NCBI RefSeq assembly: GCF_025854375.1
Contig: NZ_CP107575.1
Location: 930,001 to 994,000, forward strand
Source: Glutamicibacter sp. JL.03c
GTDB lineage: Bacteria; Actinomycetota; Actinomycetes; Actinomycetales; Micrococcaceae
Length of the DNA stretch: 64,000 bases
Reading direction: 5' to 3'
Of the stretch, positions 43,856-51,836 are shown in pieces. Made by a program: the position numbers and the translations under genes. Numbering within the stretch: the stretch's first letter is position 1; each line of letters begins with the position of its first letter. The notes beneath the pieces are model-generated. The model made no database searches and was not told where the DNA came from. It saw only the letters and a program-made list of their open reading frames with translations.

Positions 43856-44643
43856 GTTTCGCTCCGCTCTGGCCGCGATGCGCGGCTGATGAGCTCGAGG
43901 AAAATCTCCTCCAGCGTGGGTTTTTTGGTGATCAGCTCCGTTGGCGCTGGCGGAAGCAGTGCTTGAAGCTGGGGGAGCGTCCCTTGATGGATGATCGATC
44001 CCTCGTGCAGGATTGCAATCCAGTCCGCCAGGGCCTCGGCTTCATCGAGGTATTGCGTGGTGAGCAGGATGGTAGTTCCGTCCGCCGCCAAGGTGCGGAT
44101 GGATTGCCAGGTTTCGCGACGCGCCTGCGGATCCAGCCCGGTGGTTGGCTCATCGAGGAGGATGAGATCGGGGGAGCCGATAAGGCTCATGGCAATATCC
44201 AGCCTTCGCCGCATGCCACCGGAGTAGGTGCCAGCTGGCCGGTTCGAGGCCTCGGTGAGGCCAGAACGTTCCAGCAGCGCGTCGGCGGCGGCCGTCGGGT
44301 CTGCTACTCGACGCAGCCGGGCGATGAGGGTGAGGTTTTCGCGACCTGTAAGAACGTCATCGACCGCCGCGAACTGCCCGGTCAGGCTGATAGACTCGCG
44401 AACTTTCCCCGGGGAGTGGGACACATCGTTTCCGCAGACCGTGATCGACCCTGAATCTGCCGGTAGCAGGGTCGCGAGAATGCGCACAAGTGTGGTTTTC
44501 CCGGCGCCGTTGGAACCTAGCAAGGCAAAAATGCTGCCCGCTGGGACCGAAAATTCAACTCCGTCAAGGACCCGGTGATCCTTGAATGATTTGGCCAATC
44601 CATGGACCTCGACAACGGGACTCTCCGCAGGGGTTGCGTTCAT
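43852..44643 (-). CDS. ABC exporter ATP-binding protein (DrrA-like)
   Basis: A 263-residue ATPase: Walker A GSNGAGKTT, signature YSGGMRRRLDIAMSL, Walker B LILLDEPTTGLDPQARRE and the DrrA-type C-terminal (KPTLEEIFLELI). ATG 44643 has GAGGTG eight bases upstream and is preferred to ATG 44649, which lies too close to it. It is coupled to the downstream permease by a four-base overlap. It is part of a PadR-regulated export operon. Confidence 0.9.
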   Translation of the reverse strand: MNATPAESPVVEVHGLAKSFKDHRVLDGVEFSVPAGSIFALLGSNGAGKTTLVRILATLLPADSGSITVCGNDVSHSPGKVRESISLTGQFAAVDDVLTGRENLTLIARLRRVADPTAAADALLERSGLTEASNRPAGTYSGGMRRRLDIAMSLIGSPDLILLDEPTTGLDPQARRETWQSIRTLAADGTTILLTTQYLDEAEALADWIAILHEGSIIHQGTLPQLQALLPPAPTELITKKPTLEEIFLELISRASRPERSET

Positions 44644-44654
44644 GATCATTCACC

Positions 44655-45017
44655 TCACGTGTCTTGTTCGGCTTCGTCGATGGTTTCAGCCAAGCGCCTG
44701 CGTTCCTTGTCGGTCCAGCGCTGGCCGCCGTAGGCTGATGCGAAATCGTCGGCAAAATCAGCAGGATCGCTGCCTGTGATTTCACGCAAGGCGGTGCCAT
44801 GTGCGGCGGCCTGTTCAAAGAGGTCGGCGAGGTCGGTGAACATCGTGACCATGGTGTCCCCATCGGTGATCCCGCTTTGGGCCAGCAGGTATCGATGGAT
44901 GCCCAGAGCGGCCTTGGCGTAGGGCTGGGGCAATGATTTGAGGCGAGTGCTCTGTTCCTTGTACTGCTTCTTTTGCTCGAGGGAGCCGGTGATGTTTTCA
45001 ATCCATTTGGCGGTCAT
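44655..45017 (-). CDS. DUF1048 domain protein
   Basis: A 120-residue helical protein. AKWIENITGSLEQKKQYKEQSTRLKSLPQPYAKAALGIHRYLLAQSG and a short C-terminal part match DUF1048, a family nearly always found between a PadR regulator and an ABC exporter. The role is unknown; it may sense substrate or tune the PadR repressor. ATG 45017 overlaps the PadR stop by four bases. A longer frame upstream runs into PadR and is not used. Confidence 0.82.
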   Translation of the reverse strand: MTAKWIENITGSLEQKKQYKEQSTRLKSLPQPYAKAALGIHRYLLAQSGITDGDTMVTMFTDLADLFEQAAAHGTALREITGSDPADFADDFASAYGGQRWTDKERRRLAETIDEAEQDT

Positions 45018-45364
45018 GATTCTCTGCTTTCGTCGTTGCCGTCGGGGTGGGGCAGGGCATTGATGCGGGAGACTAATACGTTCCAAGTAGCCCAAAAGTC
45101 CGAGAGCTGCTGTTCTCCGGTGTTGTTCAAGGTGAAGACCTTGCGTGGCGGCCCTTTTTCGGAGGGCACCTTTTCAACTGAAACCAATTTCTTCTGCTCA
45201 ATGCGCACCAGGAGCGCATAAATGGTTCCTTCAGCGAGATCTGTGAAACCGCGATCCCGCAATCCGGTGGTGATCTCGTAGCCGTAGGCCGGACGCTCGG
45301 CCAAGATGGCCAAGACGATTCCTTCCAGGGTTCCCTTGAGCATCTCGGTCATTTGTGATGCCAT
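45014..45364 (-). CDS. PadR family transcriptional regulator
   Basis: A 116-residue PadR-type repressor. The winged HTH is recognised by MLKGTLEGIVLAILAERPAYGYEITTGLRDRGFTDLAEGTIYALLVRIEQKKLV, and the basic wing includes PPRKVFTLNNTGEQQL. ATG 45364 has AGGAGG six bases upstream. It is first in its operon and probably represses it; the large dyad just upstream is its likely operator. Antibiotic-like or stress ligands often relieve such repressors. Confidence 0.88.
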   Translation of the reverse strand: MASQMTEMLKGTLEGIVLAILAERPAYGYEITTGLRDRGFTDLAEGTIYALLVRIEQKKLVSVEKVPSEKGPPRKVFTLNNTGEQQLSDFWATWNVLVSRINALPHPDGNDESRES

Positions 45365-45374
45365 CGCGAACCTC

Positions 45375-45422
45375 CTATCTACTTAGTGTTATTGAGTACA
45401 AGTAGATAGTAGAACTAAGTAG
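45375..45422 (-). promoter_or_regulatory. Operator-like compound dyad upstream of padR
   Basis: CTATCTACTT (45375-45384) and AAGTAGATAG (45400-45409) form perfect 10-bp inverted arms around 15 bases. A further copy of the half-site, ACTAAGTAG (45414-45422), is the reverse complement of CTACTTAGT (45379-45387). These repeated TACTT/AAGTA half-sites lie within 60 bases of the PadR start and should overlap the promoter. Binding by PadR is inferred. Confidence 0.65.
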
Positions 45423-45573
45423 CGGTATATAGCAACACTTACTACCGAGAATTTTTTGCAGCGGCCTGGCGCGCGTTTCCAAAGATCGGCATGACGGGCG
45501 CAAATCAAAAGCGCTGCAAGAACAACCTGGTCGATAGGGTAGGGAAACAGTCAACCACCGAGGAGTAAGCCGC

Positions 45574-46203
45574 ATGCAATCCACACAGCTGTGGGAATTG
45601 GTGAGAAGCGAGCGCGAGAGGCTTTCGCGGCTCTTGAATGACCTCGACCCGTACCAGTGGCAAACCACAACGTTATGCCGGGCCTGGAGCGTTCGCCATG
45701 TAGCCGCGCACCTCGCGGCGGCAGGTTCAACCGGGACGGGCCAATGGCTGCTGAATATGGTGCTCAGCGGATTTAGTACTGATCGGCACAACGATCGGCT
45801 CTTGAAAAAATATTGGGGGACCTCGGCAAAGCAAACGCTGGAAAATTTTGATAGATCTTGCGTTCAATCCAGGGCGGTTTTCAATTCGGTGCCGGGTTTG
45901 CTGGGAGAAATCGTGGTCCACAGCCAGGACGTTGCCGTCGCGCTGGGCCTGAAGCTGGAACCAGACCCTGCCGCGGTTCGTGAAGTTGCCCGGTTCTATT
46001 CCACGCGGGATTTTGCCGTTAACAGCAGGACTTTGGTCAAAGGCCTCAAGCTCGTCGCCACGGATGACTCCTTCACCGCCGGACACGGAGCTGTAGTGCG
46101 CGGCCAGCTATTGGATCTGGTGATGGTTATGGCAGGCAGGCCAGCATTCCTGCGGGAGTTGGAGGGCGAAGCAGTTGAAGAACTCCGCTTGAGGCTTTTG
46201 TGA
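45574..46203 (+). CDS. Maleylpyruvate isomerase family mycothiol-dependent protein
   Basis: A 209-residue DinB/MDMPI-fold protein. The N-terminal four-helix part has WELVRSERERLSRLLNDLDPYQWQTTTLCRAWSVRHVAAHLAA, with the metal-binding His of the 'WSVRHVAAHL' motif, and the middle has GEIVVHSQDVAVALG. Mycothiol is the actinobacterial thiol, and relatives use it in isomerase or detoxification reactions. The substrate is unknown. It ends at a very strong terminator shared with the convergent siderophore operon. Confidence 0.82.
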   Translation: MQSTQLWELVRSERERLSRLLNDLDPYQWQTTTLCRAWSVRHVAAHLAAAGSTGTGQWLLNMVLSGFSTDRHNDRLLKKYWGTSAKQTLENFDRSCVQSRAVFNSVPGLLGEIVVHSQDVAVALGLKLEPDPAAVREVARFYSTRDFAVNSRTLVKGLKLVATDDSFTAGHGAVVRGQLLDLVMVMAGRPAFLRELEGEAVEELRLRLL

Positions 46204-46220
46204 GGCCGGGAGCGCAGAAA

Positions 46221-46255
46221 GCATCGCGTCGCACGAATACTGTGCGACGCGATGC
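46221..46255. terminator. Strong bidirectional terminator
   Basis: A perfect 14-bp stem GCATCGCGTCGCAC (46221-46234) with 46242-46255 and a 7-base loop. It is followed by AAATTTT on the plus strand. It ends both the DinB-type gene and, in reverse, the siderophore biosynthetic operon. Confidence 0.85.
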
Positions 46256-46270
46256 AAATTTTGATGGGCG

Positions 46271-48619
46271 CTAGTTGGCGGCCAGCACTGCAAACGCCAA
46301 CGGGTTATCCAGGTCGCCGGCGTAGAGCAGGCCGCCGGACTGGTCGGTCAGATCCAGCATTTGCTGGTTGTTGCGCAGCTGCAATCGGTTCAGGCAAGAG
46401 AGCGGGAACGATTTCTCAAAGAGCCCCAGCTCGTCAAAGCGCTGCGCAAATTCTGGGTGCTCGGCACGATAATCCAGCAGTCGTTCAACCACGATCTTCC
46501 AGAAGTCCTGTTCGGGCATGATGCCTTCGAGATCCAGGAGCGGTGCCAGGAAACGGAAGAAGGAATCGAATACGTCGGTGAAGACCGAGAGAACCGGATC
46601 TCCACCGGTGCGCACCCGGCGGATGTCTTCCGGCAACTGAACCCGGTCGGAGAGCACCGCAATTTCTTCGCCCAGATCCTTGAGCAGCACCTTCTTCACC
46701 GCGCCGTTTTCCAGAATCATGATCACATTCTCGCCGTGCGGCATGAAGACCAGATCGTAAGCGGCCAAGCAGTGCACCAAAGGCACCAGATAGGCGTCGA
46801 AGTACTGGGCCAGCCATTGGGCAGGGTCCAAACCGCTGCGCCGGATCAGCGCCGCGGCGAAGGACTTGCCCTGTGAATCCACATGCAGGAGGCTGGCCAT
46901 GGTGGCCAGGGTCTGGCCCTCTTCCAGCAGGTTGATCGGCGATTCGCGCCAAAGGGCAGCGAGCATCTTGCGTTGCGCTGCGCTCTTGTCGGTCGCCGCT
47001 TCGAACTGCGGATTGCGGTAGCCGACGGCCGCAATTTCCCGCAGCAGGGCTACTGGCTGGGTAGAGAGCACCGGATCGCTCTCGAACAGCTCTCCCAGCC
47101 ACTGGTTGATGGCTGGGGTGACCTTCATGTATTCAGCGCTCAAGCCGCGCATGAAGCCCATGTTCAGGATGGACATCGCCGTCTTGACATAGTGCCGGGT
47201 CGGATCCGAAAGGTTGAAGAAGGTGCGGATGGACTGCTGGGCCTGGTATTCGTCGTGGCTGGTGCCGAGCCAGATCAGCTGCTTGCGCGCAATATCGTTC
47301 GCGAAGGTTACCGACAGGCGGTTTTCCCACTGCCAAGGGTGCACCGGCATCAGGATGTAGTCCTCGGCTGGGTAGCCAGTGCCGAACAACGCCCGGGCCA
47401 GCGCCTGTTCCAGCTCTTCGCGCTCGCCGTCATCCAGCTGGCTGGAGAGCAGGGCTTCGTAGTCCAGGGTGTCGATGGCATCGAACCGGGCGCGGGATTT
47501 ATGCGCCGCGGCCCAGCCGAGATTCACTGCGGCACCGGTTTCCGGCGCATAGCGCAGGTAGTCGCTGCGGCCTATGCCCATGCGGCCATTGTTCGCGACA
47601 AAGCAGGGGTGGCCTTCGGTCATGGAGGACTCGACCAGCTGGAAGGACTGGGCCGCGGTGCCAGGGAACTGGGCCAGGGCGGCCGAATCGTGCGTGGAAT
47701 GGGACTGCTTGTAGCAATGGCTGGACAGCGTCGAGGACAGCTCTTCCAGATAGGTCGGCAGCTGGGCTTCGGAGAGCGTGAGCTCTTGATAAAAACGGGT
47801 CACGAAATCGATGACATCGACCTCGGAGGGCTGCCAGCTTCCGTTGATGAATTCGTGGTGCTCCAGGCTGGCTGGCTGGACCAGCCAGTGATTGAGCTGG
47901 AATTGGCGTGCGGCGAAGAGGTAGCGGTGCCCGTCCTTCTGCACCGAATAGGTGCCATCGCCGTGATCGGCCGGTTCCAGCAATCGTTCATGGGAAAACT
48001 CGCCCAGGGCCTTGGCCAGCACGTGGCGATGGGCGATTTCCCAGCGCGCGGGGGAGAGGAAGGACGAACCCAGGTTGTGGCCGGTGGCGGCTTCGAAATC
48101 GTTGCGGGTGCAGATCGATAGCAAGGCCTGCTTGATCGAGCCATCATGTTCGGCCAACTCAATCGGGCGGACCGGACGGAAGCCGACGCGGGCGTTCAGC
48201 GCGTGGATGGCCTTGTTGCGCACATCCGGCTCGACAATGATCCGCTCGATGCCAGAACGAGTGAAGGCATGGCCCACCGCGGCGGTCATGGCGTCACGGG
48301 TGAACCCCGATTGCGGCTGTTCGCTGGCCGGCGCCAGGAAATGCAGCCCGCGATCGCCTCGCACGTAGTTATAAGCCTGTGCCAGTGGCGAGGTGGCCGG
48401 GTTGTACAGCTCGACGAGGAACCGGGCGGTACCTGATTCATCGAGCCCGAGCAGGACCTCATAGTCGTCGGTGGCCAGCAAGGAGCTGTATTCGGTGGCG
48501 ATCTGTTCTCGGGTGGCTTCGGGCATGCCCCAGAAGGCGGCGTGCTCGGTGGCGATCCAGGAATGGAGCAAGGCGGTGTCGTGCGGCAGGTCGACGGAGC
48601 GGAAAGTGAAGGTCGTCAT
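46271..48619 (-). CDS. Fused GNAT acyltransferase / IucA-IucC NIS siderophore synthetase (DesC-DesD type)
   Basis: A 782-residue enzyme. Residues 1-185 form an IucB/RhbD/DesC-like acyltransferase (HSWIATEHAAFWGMPEATREQI; NYVRGDRGLHFL; IIVEPDVRNKAIHALNARVGF), which would acylate N-hydroxycadaverine. Residues about 190-782 are an IucA/IucC synthetase with ATP and citrate/succinyl-type motifs HPWQWEN, KTAMSILNMGFMRG and FMPHGENVIMIL, plus the C-terminal FhuF-like part. In Streptomyces, DesC and DesD are separate. It is last in an operon after the DesB-like gene (12 bases). Product length and motif order argue against a sequencing artefact. Confidence 0.92.
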   Translation of the reverse strand: MTTFTFRSVDLPHDTALLHSWIATEHAAFWGMPEATREQIATEYSSLLATDDYEVLLGLDESGTARFLVELYNPATSPLAQAYNYVRGDRGLHFLAPASEQPQSGFTRDAMTAAVGHAFTRSGIERIIVEPDVRNKAIHALNARVGFRPVRPIELAEHDGSIKQALLSICTRNDFEAATGHNLGSSFLSPARWEIAHRHVLAKALGEFSHERLLEPADHGDGTYSVQKDGHRYLFAARQFQLNHWLVQPASLEHHEFINGSWQPSEVDVIDFVTRFYQELTLSEAQLPTYLEELSSTLSSHCYKQSHSTHDSAALAQFPGTAAQSFQLVESSMTEGHPCFVANNGRMGIGRSDYLRYAPETGAAVNLGWAAAHKSRARFDAIDTLDYEALLSSQLDDGEREELEQALARALFGTGYPAEDYILMPVHPWQWENRLSVTFANDIARKQLIWLGTSHDEYQAQQSIRTFFNLSDPTRHYVKTAMSILNMGFMRGLSAEYMKVTPAINQWLGELFESDPVLSTQPVALLREIAAVGYRNPQFEAATDKSAAQRKMLAALWRESPINLLEEGQTLATMASLLHVDSQGKSFAAALIRRSGLDPAQWLAQYFDAYLVPLVHCLAAYDLVFMPHGENVIMILENGAVKKVLLKDLGEEIAVLSDRVQLPEDIRRVRTGGDPVLSVFTDVFDSFFRFLAPLLDLEGIMPEQDFWKIVVERLLDYRAEHPEFAQRFDELGLFEKSFPLSCLNRLQLRNNQQMLDLTDQSGGLLYAGDLDNPLAFAVLAAN

Positions 48620-48631
48620 GGGGTGGTGTCC

Positions 48632-49975
48632 TTAGGCGTGCGAGGTGGCAGGGGCGGCGGTGGGCAGTCCGGTCAGTTCCGCTGCGCCGAACTCCTGGAA
48701 GGCGATGCGTTCTTCGACCTGGTACACCTCGCGTCCGGCCAGGCGGTTGATGATCACCGAATTGCGGTAGGCACCCATGCCCAGATCGGGCGCGGTGAAG
48801 CCGTGGGTATGCAGTTCGGCGTTCTGCACGAAGATGTCCTGTTCCAGACCGATGGAGTATTCGCGGTCCACGTTGAAGCGGCCGTCGGCCAGGTAGCTGA
48901 TGCGTTCGGTGATCCCGCCCAGGAAGTCGGGCACGCCGGCGCGGTAGCCGGTAGCCATCACCAAGTTGTCGACCGCGAAGTCCAGGTCCTTCTCGGTGCG
49001 TTCATGGCGCAGCGAGACGTAGATGTTCTGGTCATCTGCGGTGATGCTGGTGGCGGCGCAGCCGGTGCGAAGGTGCACGTTGGCCGGGGCGGCAATGCTG
49101 CGTTCGTAGAGTTCCTCATGGATCTCGTTGATCAAATCCGCGTTGATTCCCTTGTACAGGCCCTTCTGCTCGGAGGAGAGCTCATCGCGCTTGGCCATCG
49201 GCAAGCCGTGGAAGTGGTCGATGTATTCGGGCGAGGTCATTTCCAAGGTCAGCTTCGTGTACTCCAGCGGGAAGTAGCGCTCGGAGCGCGTGGCCCAGAT
49301 CAAGTGGTCTTCTTCCGGCAGGCTGCGCAGCAGATCCAGGAAGATTTCCGCCGCGCTTTGCCCGCTGCCCACCACGCAGGTGACCTTGGCGCGGGCAGAG
49401 CCGGTGGAGGCCACGAGCCCGTCGCGTTCGAAGAGGTAGTCGCTGGAGTGCACCACCTTGCCGGTGCTCAAAGCGTTTTCGCTGATCACTGGTGGAAGGT
49501 AGGGCTGGGTGCCGGTGCCGAGCACCAGTTTCTGCGCGGTGAAGCGGCTCATTCCCGCCTCGGTGAGCACCGAGAGATTATAGAGGCCATCGCGGTATTC
49601 GCACTCCAGCACCCGATGCCCGAAGCGGACGCTCTGGATGCTTTCGGCGGCCCAGGCCAGGTAGTTGGAGTATTCCTGGCGCAGGGCGTAGAAGTCTTCG
49701 CGGATGTAGAACGGGTAGATCCGCTGCTGTCCCTTCAAGTAGTTCAGGAAGGAGTACTTGTTGGTGGGGTCGGCCATGGTGACCAGGTCCGCCATGAAGG
49801 GTACCTGCAGATGCGTTCCGGGAAGCATCATTCCCGGGTGCCAGACGAATTTTTCGGCGGCGTCGAGGACGGCGACCTTGAGGTCCTCGATGCCGTCGGT
49901 CAAGGCGGCAAATCCCAGGTTGAAGGGTCCGGCGCCGATGGCGATGACGTCGAAGTGCTCGCTTGGTTGATTCAT
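48632..49975 (-). CDS. Lysine/cadaverine N-monooxygenase (DesB-like)
   Basis: A 447-residue FAD- and NADPH-dependent N-hydroxylating monooxygenase. FAD motif IGAGPFNLGFAAL at about residue 13, NADPH motif VVGSGQSAAEIFLDLL in the middle, and the C-terminal NLVMATGYRAGVPDF are intact. Given the decarboxylase upstream, the likely substrate is cadaverine; N-hydroxycadaverine is then acylated by the fused enzyme. ATG 49975 shares its A with the decarboxylase stop (TAATG), so the genes are translationally coupled. Confidence 0.93.
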   Translation of the reverse strand: MNQPSEHFDVIAIGAGPFNLGFAALTDGIEDLKVAVLDAAEKFVWHPGMMLPGTHLQVPFMADLVTMADPTNKYSFLNYLKGQQRIYPFYIREDFYALRQEYSNYLAWAAESIQSVRFGHRVLECEYRDGLYNLSVLTEAGMSRFTAQKLVLGTGTQPYLPPVISENALSTGKVVHSSDYLFERDGLVASTGSARAKVTCVVGSGQSAAEIFLDLLRSLPEEDHLIWATRSERYFPLEYTKLTLEMTSPEYIDHFHGLPMAKRDELSSEQKGLYKGINADLINEIHEELYERSIAAPANVHLRTGCAATSITADDQNIYVSLRHERTEKDLDFAVDNLVMATGYRAGVPDFLGGITERISYLADGRFNVDREYSIGLEQDIFVQNAELHTHGFTAPDLGMGAYRNSVIINRLAGREVYQVEERIAFQEFGAAELTGLPTAAPATSHA

Positions 49976-51498
49976 TAGTTGTCTCCGGTGGTGCGTTCGG
50001 CCAGGATTTCGGTGCCGATGCGGCAAATGGCATCGAGGATCTCGCTGATGTCAGCCAGCGTGGTGTTGGGATTCAGCAAGGTGAGCTTGAGCAGGCGTTT
50101 GCCGGCCACCGTGGTGGCTGCGATCATGGCTTCGCCGCTCGCATAGAGCCGTTGGCGGATCTGGTTGGCCAAGGCATTATGCTCGGCCAGATCCAGGCGG
50201 TGCTGAGGATCTTCGAAAGAGAAGACCAAGGTGCTCAGTTGCACGTCAGCCACCAGATGGAGCTGGGAGCGCATGGCGAGCTCTTGCTGGGCGTCTTCGG
50301 CCAGCGCAATGACCTGGTCGAACATTTCGCCCAGGCGCGAGGCGCCGAGCGTGCGCAGGGTGACCCACAGTTTCAGCGCGTCGAAGCGCCGGGTGGTCTG
50401 CAGGGACTTGGAGACCTGGTTGGGGGTGGCGGCGGCCTCGGCGGCCGGGTTCAGGTATTCGGCGTAGTGAGCAATGGATTCGAAACTCGCTTCCGAGCGA
50501 ACAATCAGGGCGCTGGAACCGATGGGCTGGAAGAAGGACTTGTGGTAATCCACGGTGACCGAGTCGGCCTGCTCGATTCCACTAAGCCGATGGCGGTGCC
50601 GGCTCGACACGAGCAGCCCGCAGCCGTACGCGGCGTCCACATGCAGCCAGGCGCCGGCCTCGGTTGCGATCTGGCGTAGCTCGGCCAGAGGGTCGATGGC
50701 GCCGAAGTCTGTAGTGCCGCTAGTGGCGGAAATGGCCATGGGGATCAGGCCTGCGTCGAGGTCTTCGGCCAGCTGGTCGCGCAAGGCCTGGGCATCCATG
50801 CGGTGCTGGGCATCGGTAGGGATGGCGACCGCTGCTTCATAGCCCAGCCCCAGCAGCATCGCGGCATTGCGGATCGAGAAGTGCGCGTCTTCGGAACAAT
50901 AGATCCGCAATTTCGCCAGGCGTTCGGGCAGGGAACCTTCGAGCCTGGCCGTTGCGGTATTGCGGGCGATGAGCATGGCTTGGAGATTGGACTGCGTGCC
51001 GCCGGATGTGAAGATCCCGTCAGCGGTGCTGGGATCATAGCCGATGAGTTCTGCGGTGAAGCTGACCAGCTTGCGCTCGATCAGGGTGGCGCCGGCGCTT
51101 TGGTCGAAGGTGTCCATCGAGGTATTGATGCTGGTGACGAAGTTTTCGGTAACAACCGCTGGGATGGCTACGGGGCAGTTGAGGTGGGCGGCGTACTTGG
51201 TGTCATGGAAGTAGACCGCGTCGTCGAGGTACAGGGCGGTCAGCTCGTTGAAGGACTGTTCAGTCGAGCCCAAGGGCGAATGAAGATCCACATGGTTGAT
51301 CTTCGCTGCCATCTGCTGCGGTGTCGGCCCGGTGGTAGGGGCGCTGGTAGTCGCGAATCTCTCGGCGACGAAGGATACAGCATGGCGTGATGCTTCTTCG
51401 TAGGCTTCTACGGTCTCCGAGCACAACAGCGCGTCGTCGTAGAGCGGGAGGGGAACATCAGGGATTTGCAGGGTAGGTAGTGAGGCACCCAAGAGCAT
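49975..51498 (-). CDS. PLP-dependent lysine decarboxylase (DesA-like)
   Basis: A 507-residue group II decarboxylase. GGTQSNLQAMLIAR, HVDAAYGCGLLVSSRHR and the Schiff-base lysine in SVTVDYHKSFFQPIGSSALI are visible. The N-terminal HVDLHSPLG-like region (NHVDLHSPLGSTEQSF) is typical. It would decarboxylate lysine to cadaverine, the first step of desferrioxamine assembly; a 2,4-diaminobutyrate decarboxylase role is a weaker alternative. ATG 51498 is only one base from GAGGAG, so TTG 51492 may be the real start. An iron box lies 25 bases upstream. Confidence 0.88.
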   Translation of the reverse strand: MLLGASLPTLQIPDVPLPLYDDALLCSETVEAYEEASRHAVSFVAERFATTSAPTTGPTPQQMAAKINHVDLHSPLGSTEQSFNELTALYLDDAVYFHDTKYAAHLNCPVAIPAVVTENFVTSINTSMDTFDQSAGATLIERKLVSFTAELIGYDPSTADGIFTSGGTQSNLQAMLIARNTATARLEGSLPERLAKLRIYCSEDAHFSIRNAAMLLGLGYEAAVAIPTDAQHRMDAQALRDQLAEDLDAGLIPMAISATSGTTDFGAIDPLAELRQIATEAGAWLHVDAAYGCGLLVSSRHRHRLSGIEQADSVTVDYHKSFFQPIGSSALIVRSEASFESIAHYAEYLNPAAEAAATPNQVSKSLQTTRRFDALKLWVTLRTLGASRLGEMFDQVIALAEDAQQELAMRSQLHLVADVQLSTLVFSFEDPQHRLDLAEHNALANQIRQRLYASGEAMIAATTVAGKRLLKLTLLNPNTTLADISEILDAICRIGTEILAERTTGDN

Positions 51499-51523
51499 GC
51501 TCCTCAGATAGAGTCAATGGATA

Positions 51524-51542
51524 TTTGGTCAGGCTCACCTAA
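51524..51542 (-). promoter_or_regulatory. IdeR/DtxR-type iron box of the siderophore biosynthetic operon
   Basis: TTTGGTCAGGCTCACCTAA on the plus strand matches 16 of 19 positions of the TTAGGTTAGGCTAACCTAA consensus. It lies 26 bases upstream of the decarboxylase gene, and an AATAGA-like -10 lies beyond it on the minus strand, so the site would straddle the transcription start. Repression when iron is plentiful is expected. Confidence 0.8.
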
Positions 51543-51836
51543 CAAGAATCTATTAACAACATAAAGCAATTAGTTAATGCAAGTCGAGAAACCCAAGTCT
51601 TGCGAGGATGAGATTTTTTCGACATTTTTCGACCTTGCCTACTGATCCTGTGGTAAATTGCCAGCTGACCTGAAGTTTGAAGGTTCATCTTTTTAGCGAA
51701 TAAGTGGAGAAGCGGAGTAAATCCCTCTGCTTGAATTGTTTGTGAAATAACGCTAATCGTTCGATTGTATATTGAAGGCAACGGTGATGGCATTCCTGTA
51801 TGCTCAACCAACTGGAGCAAGGGGGTGCACGTCACG

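Noticed and set aside
48542-49978. A 478-codon plus-strand frame over the N-hydroxylase gene
   Set aside because: A shadow of the DesB-like gene; the composition is G/V/H-rich and there is no family signature.
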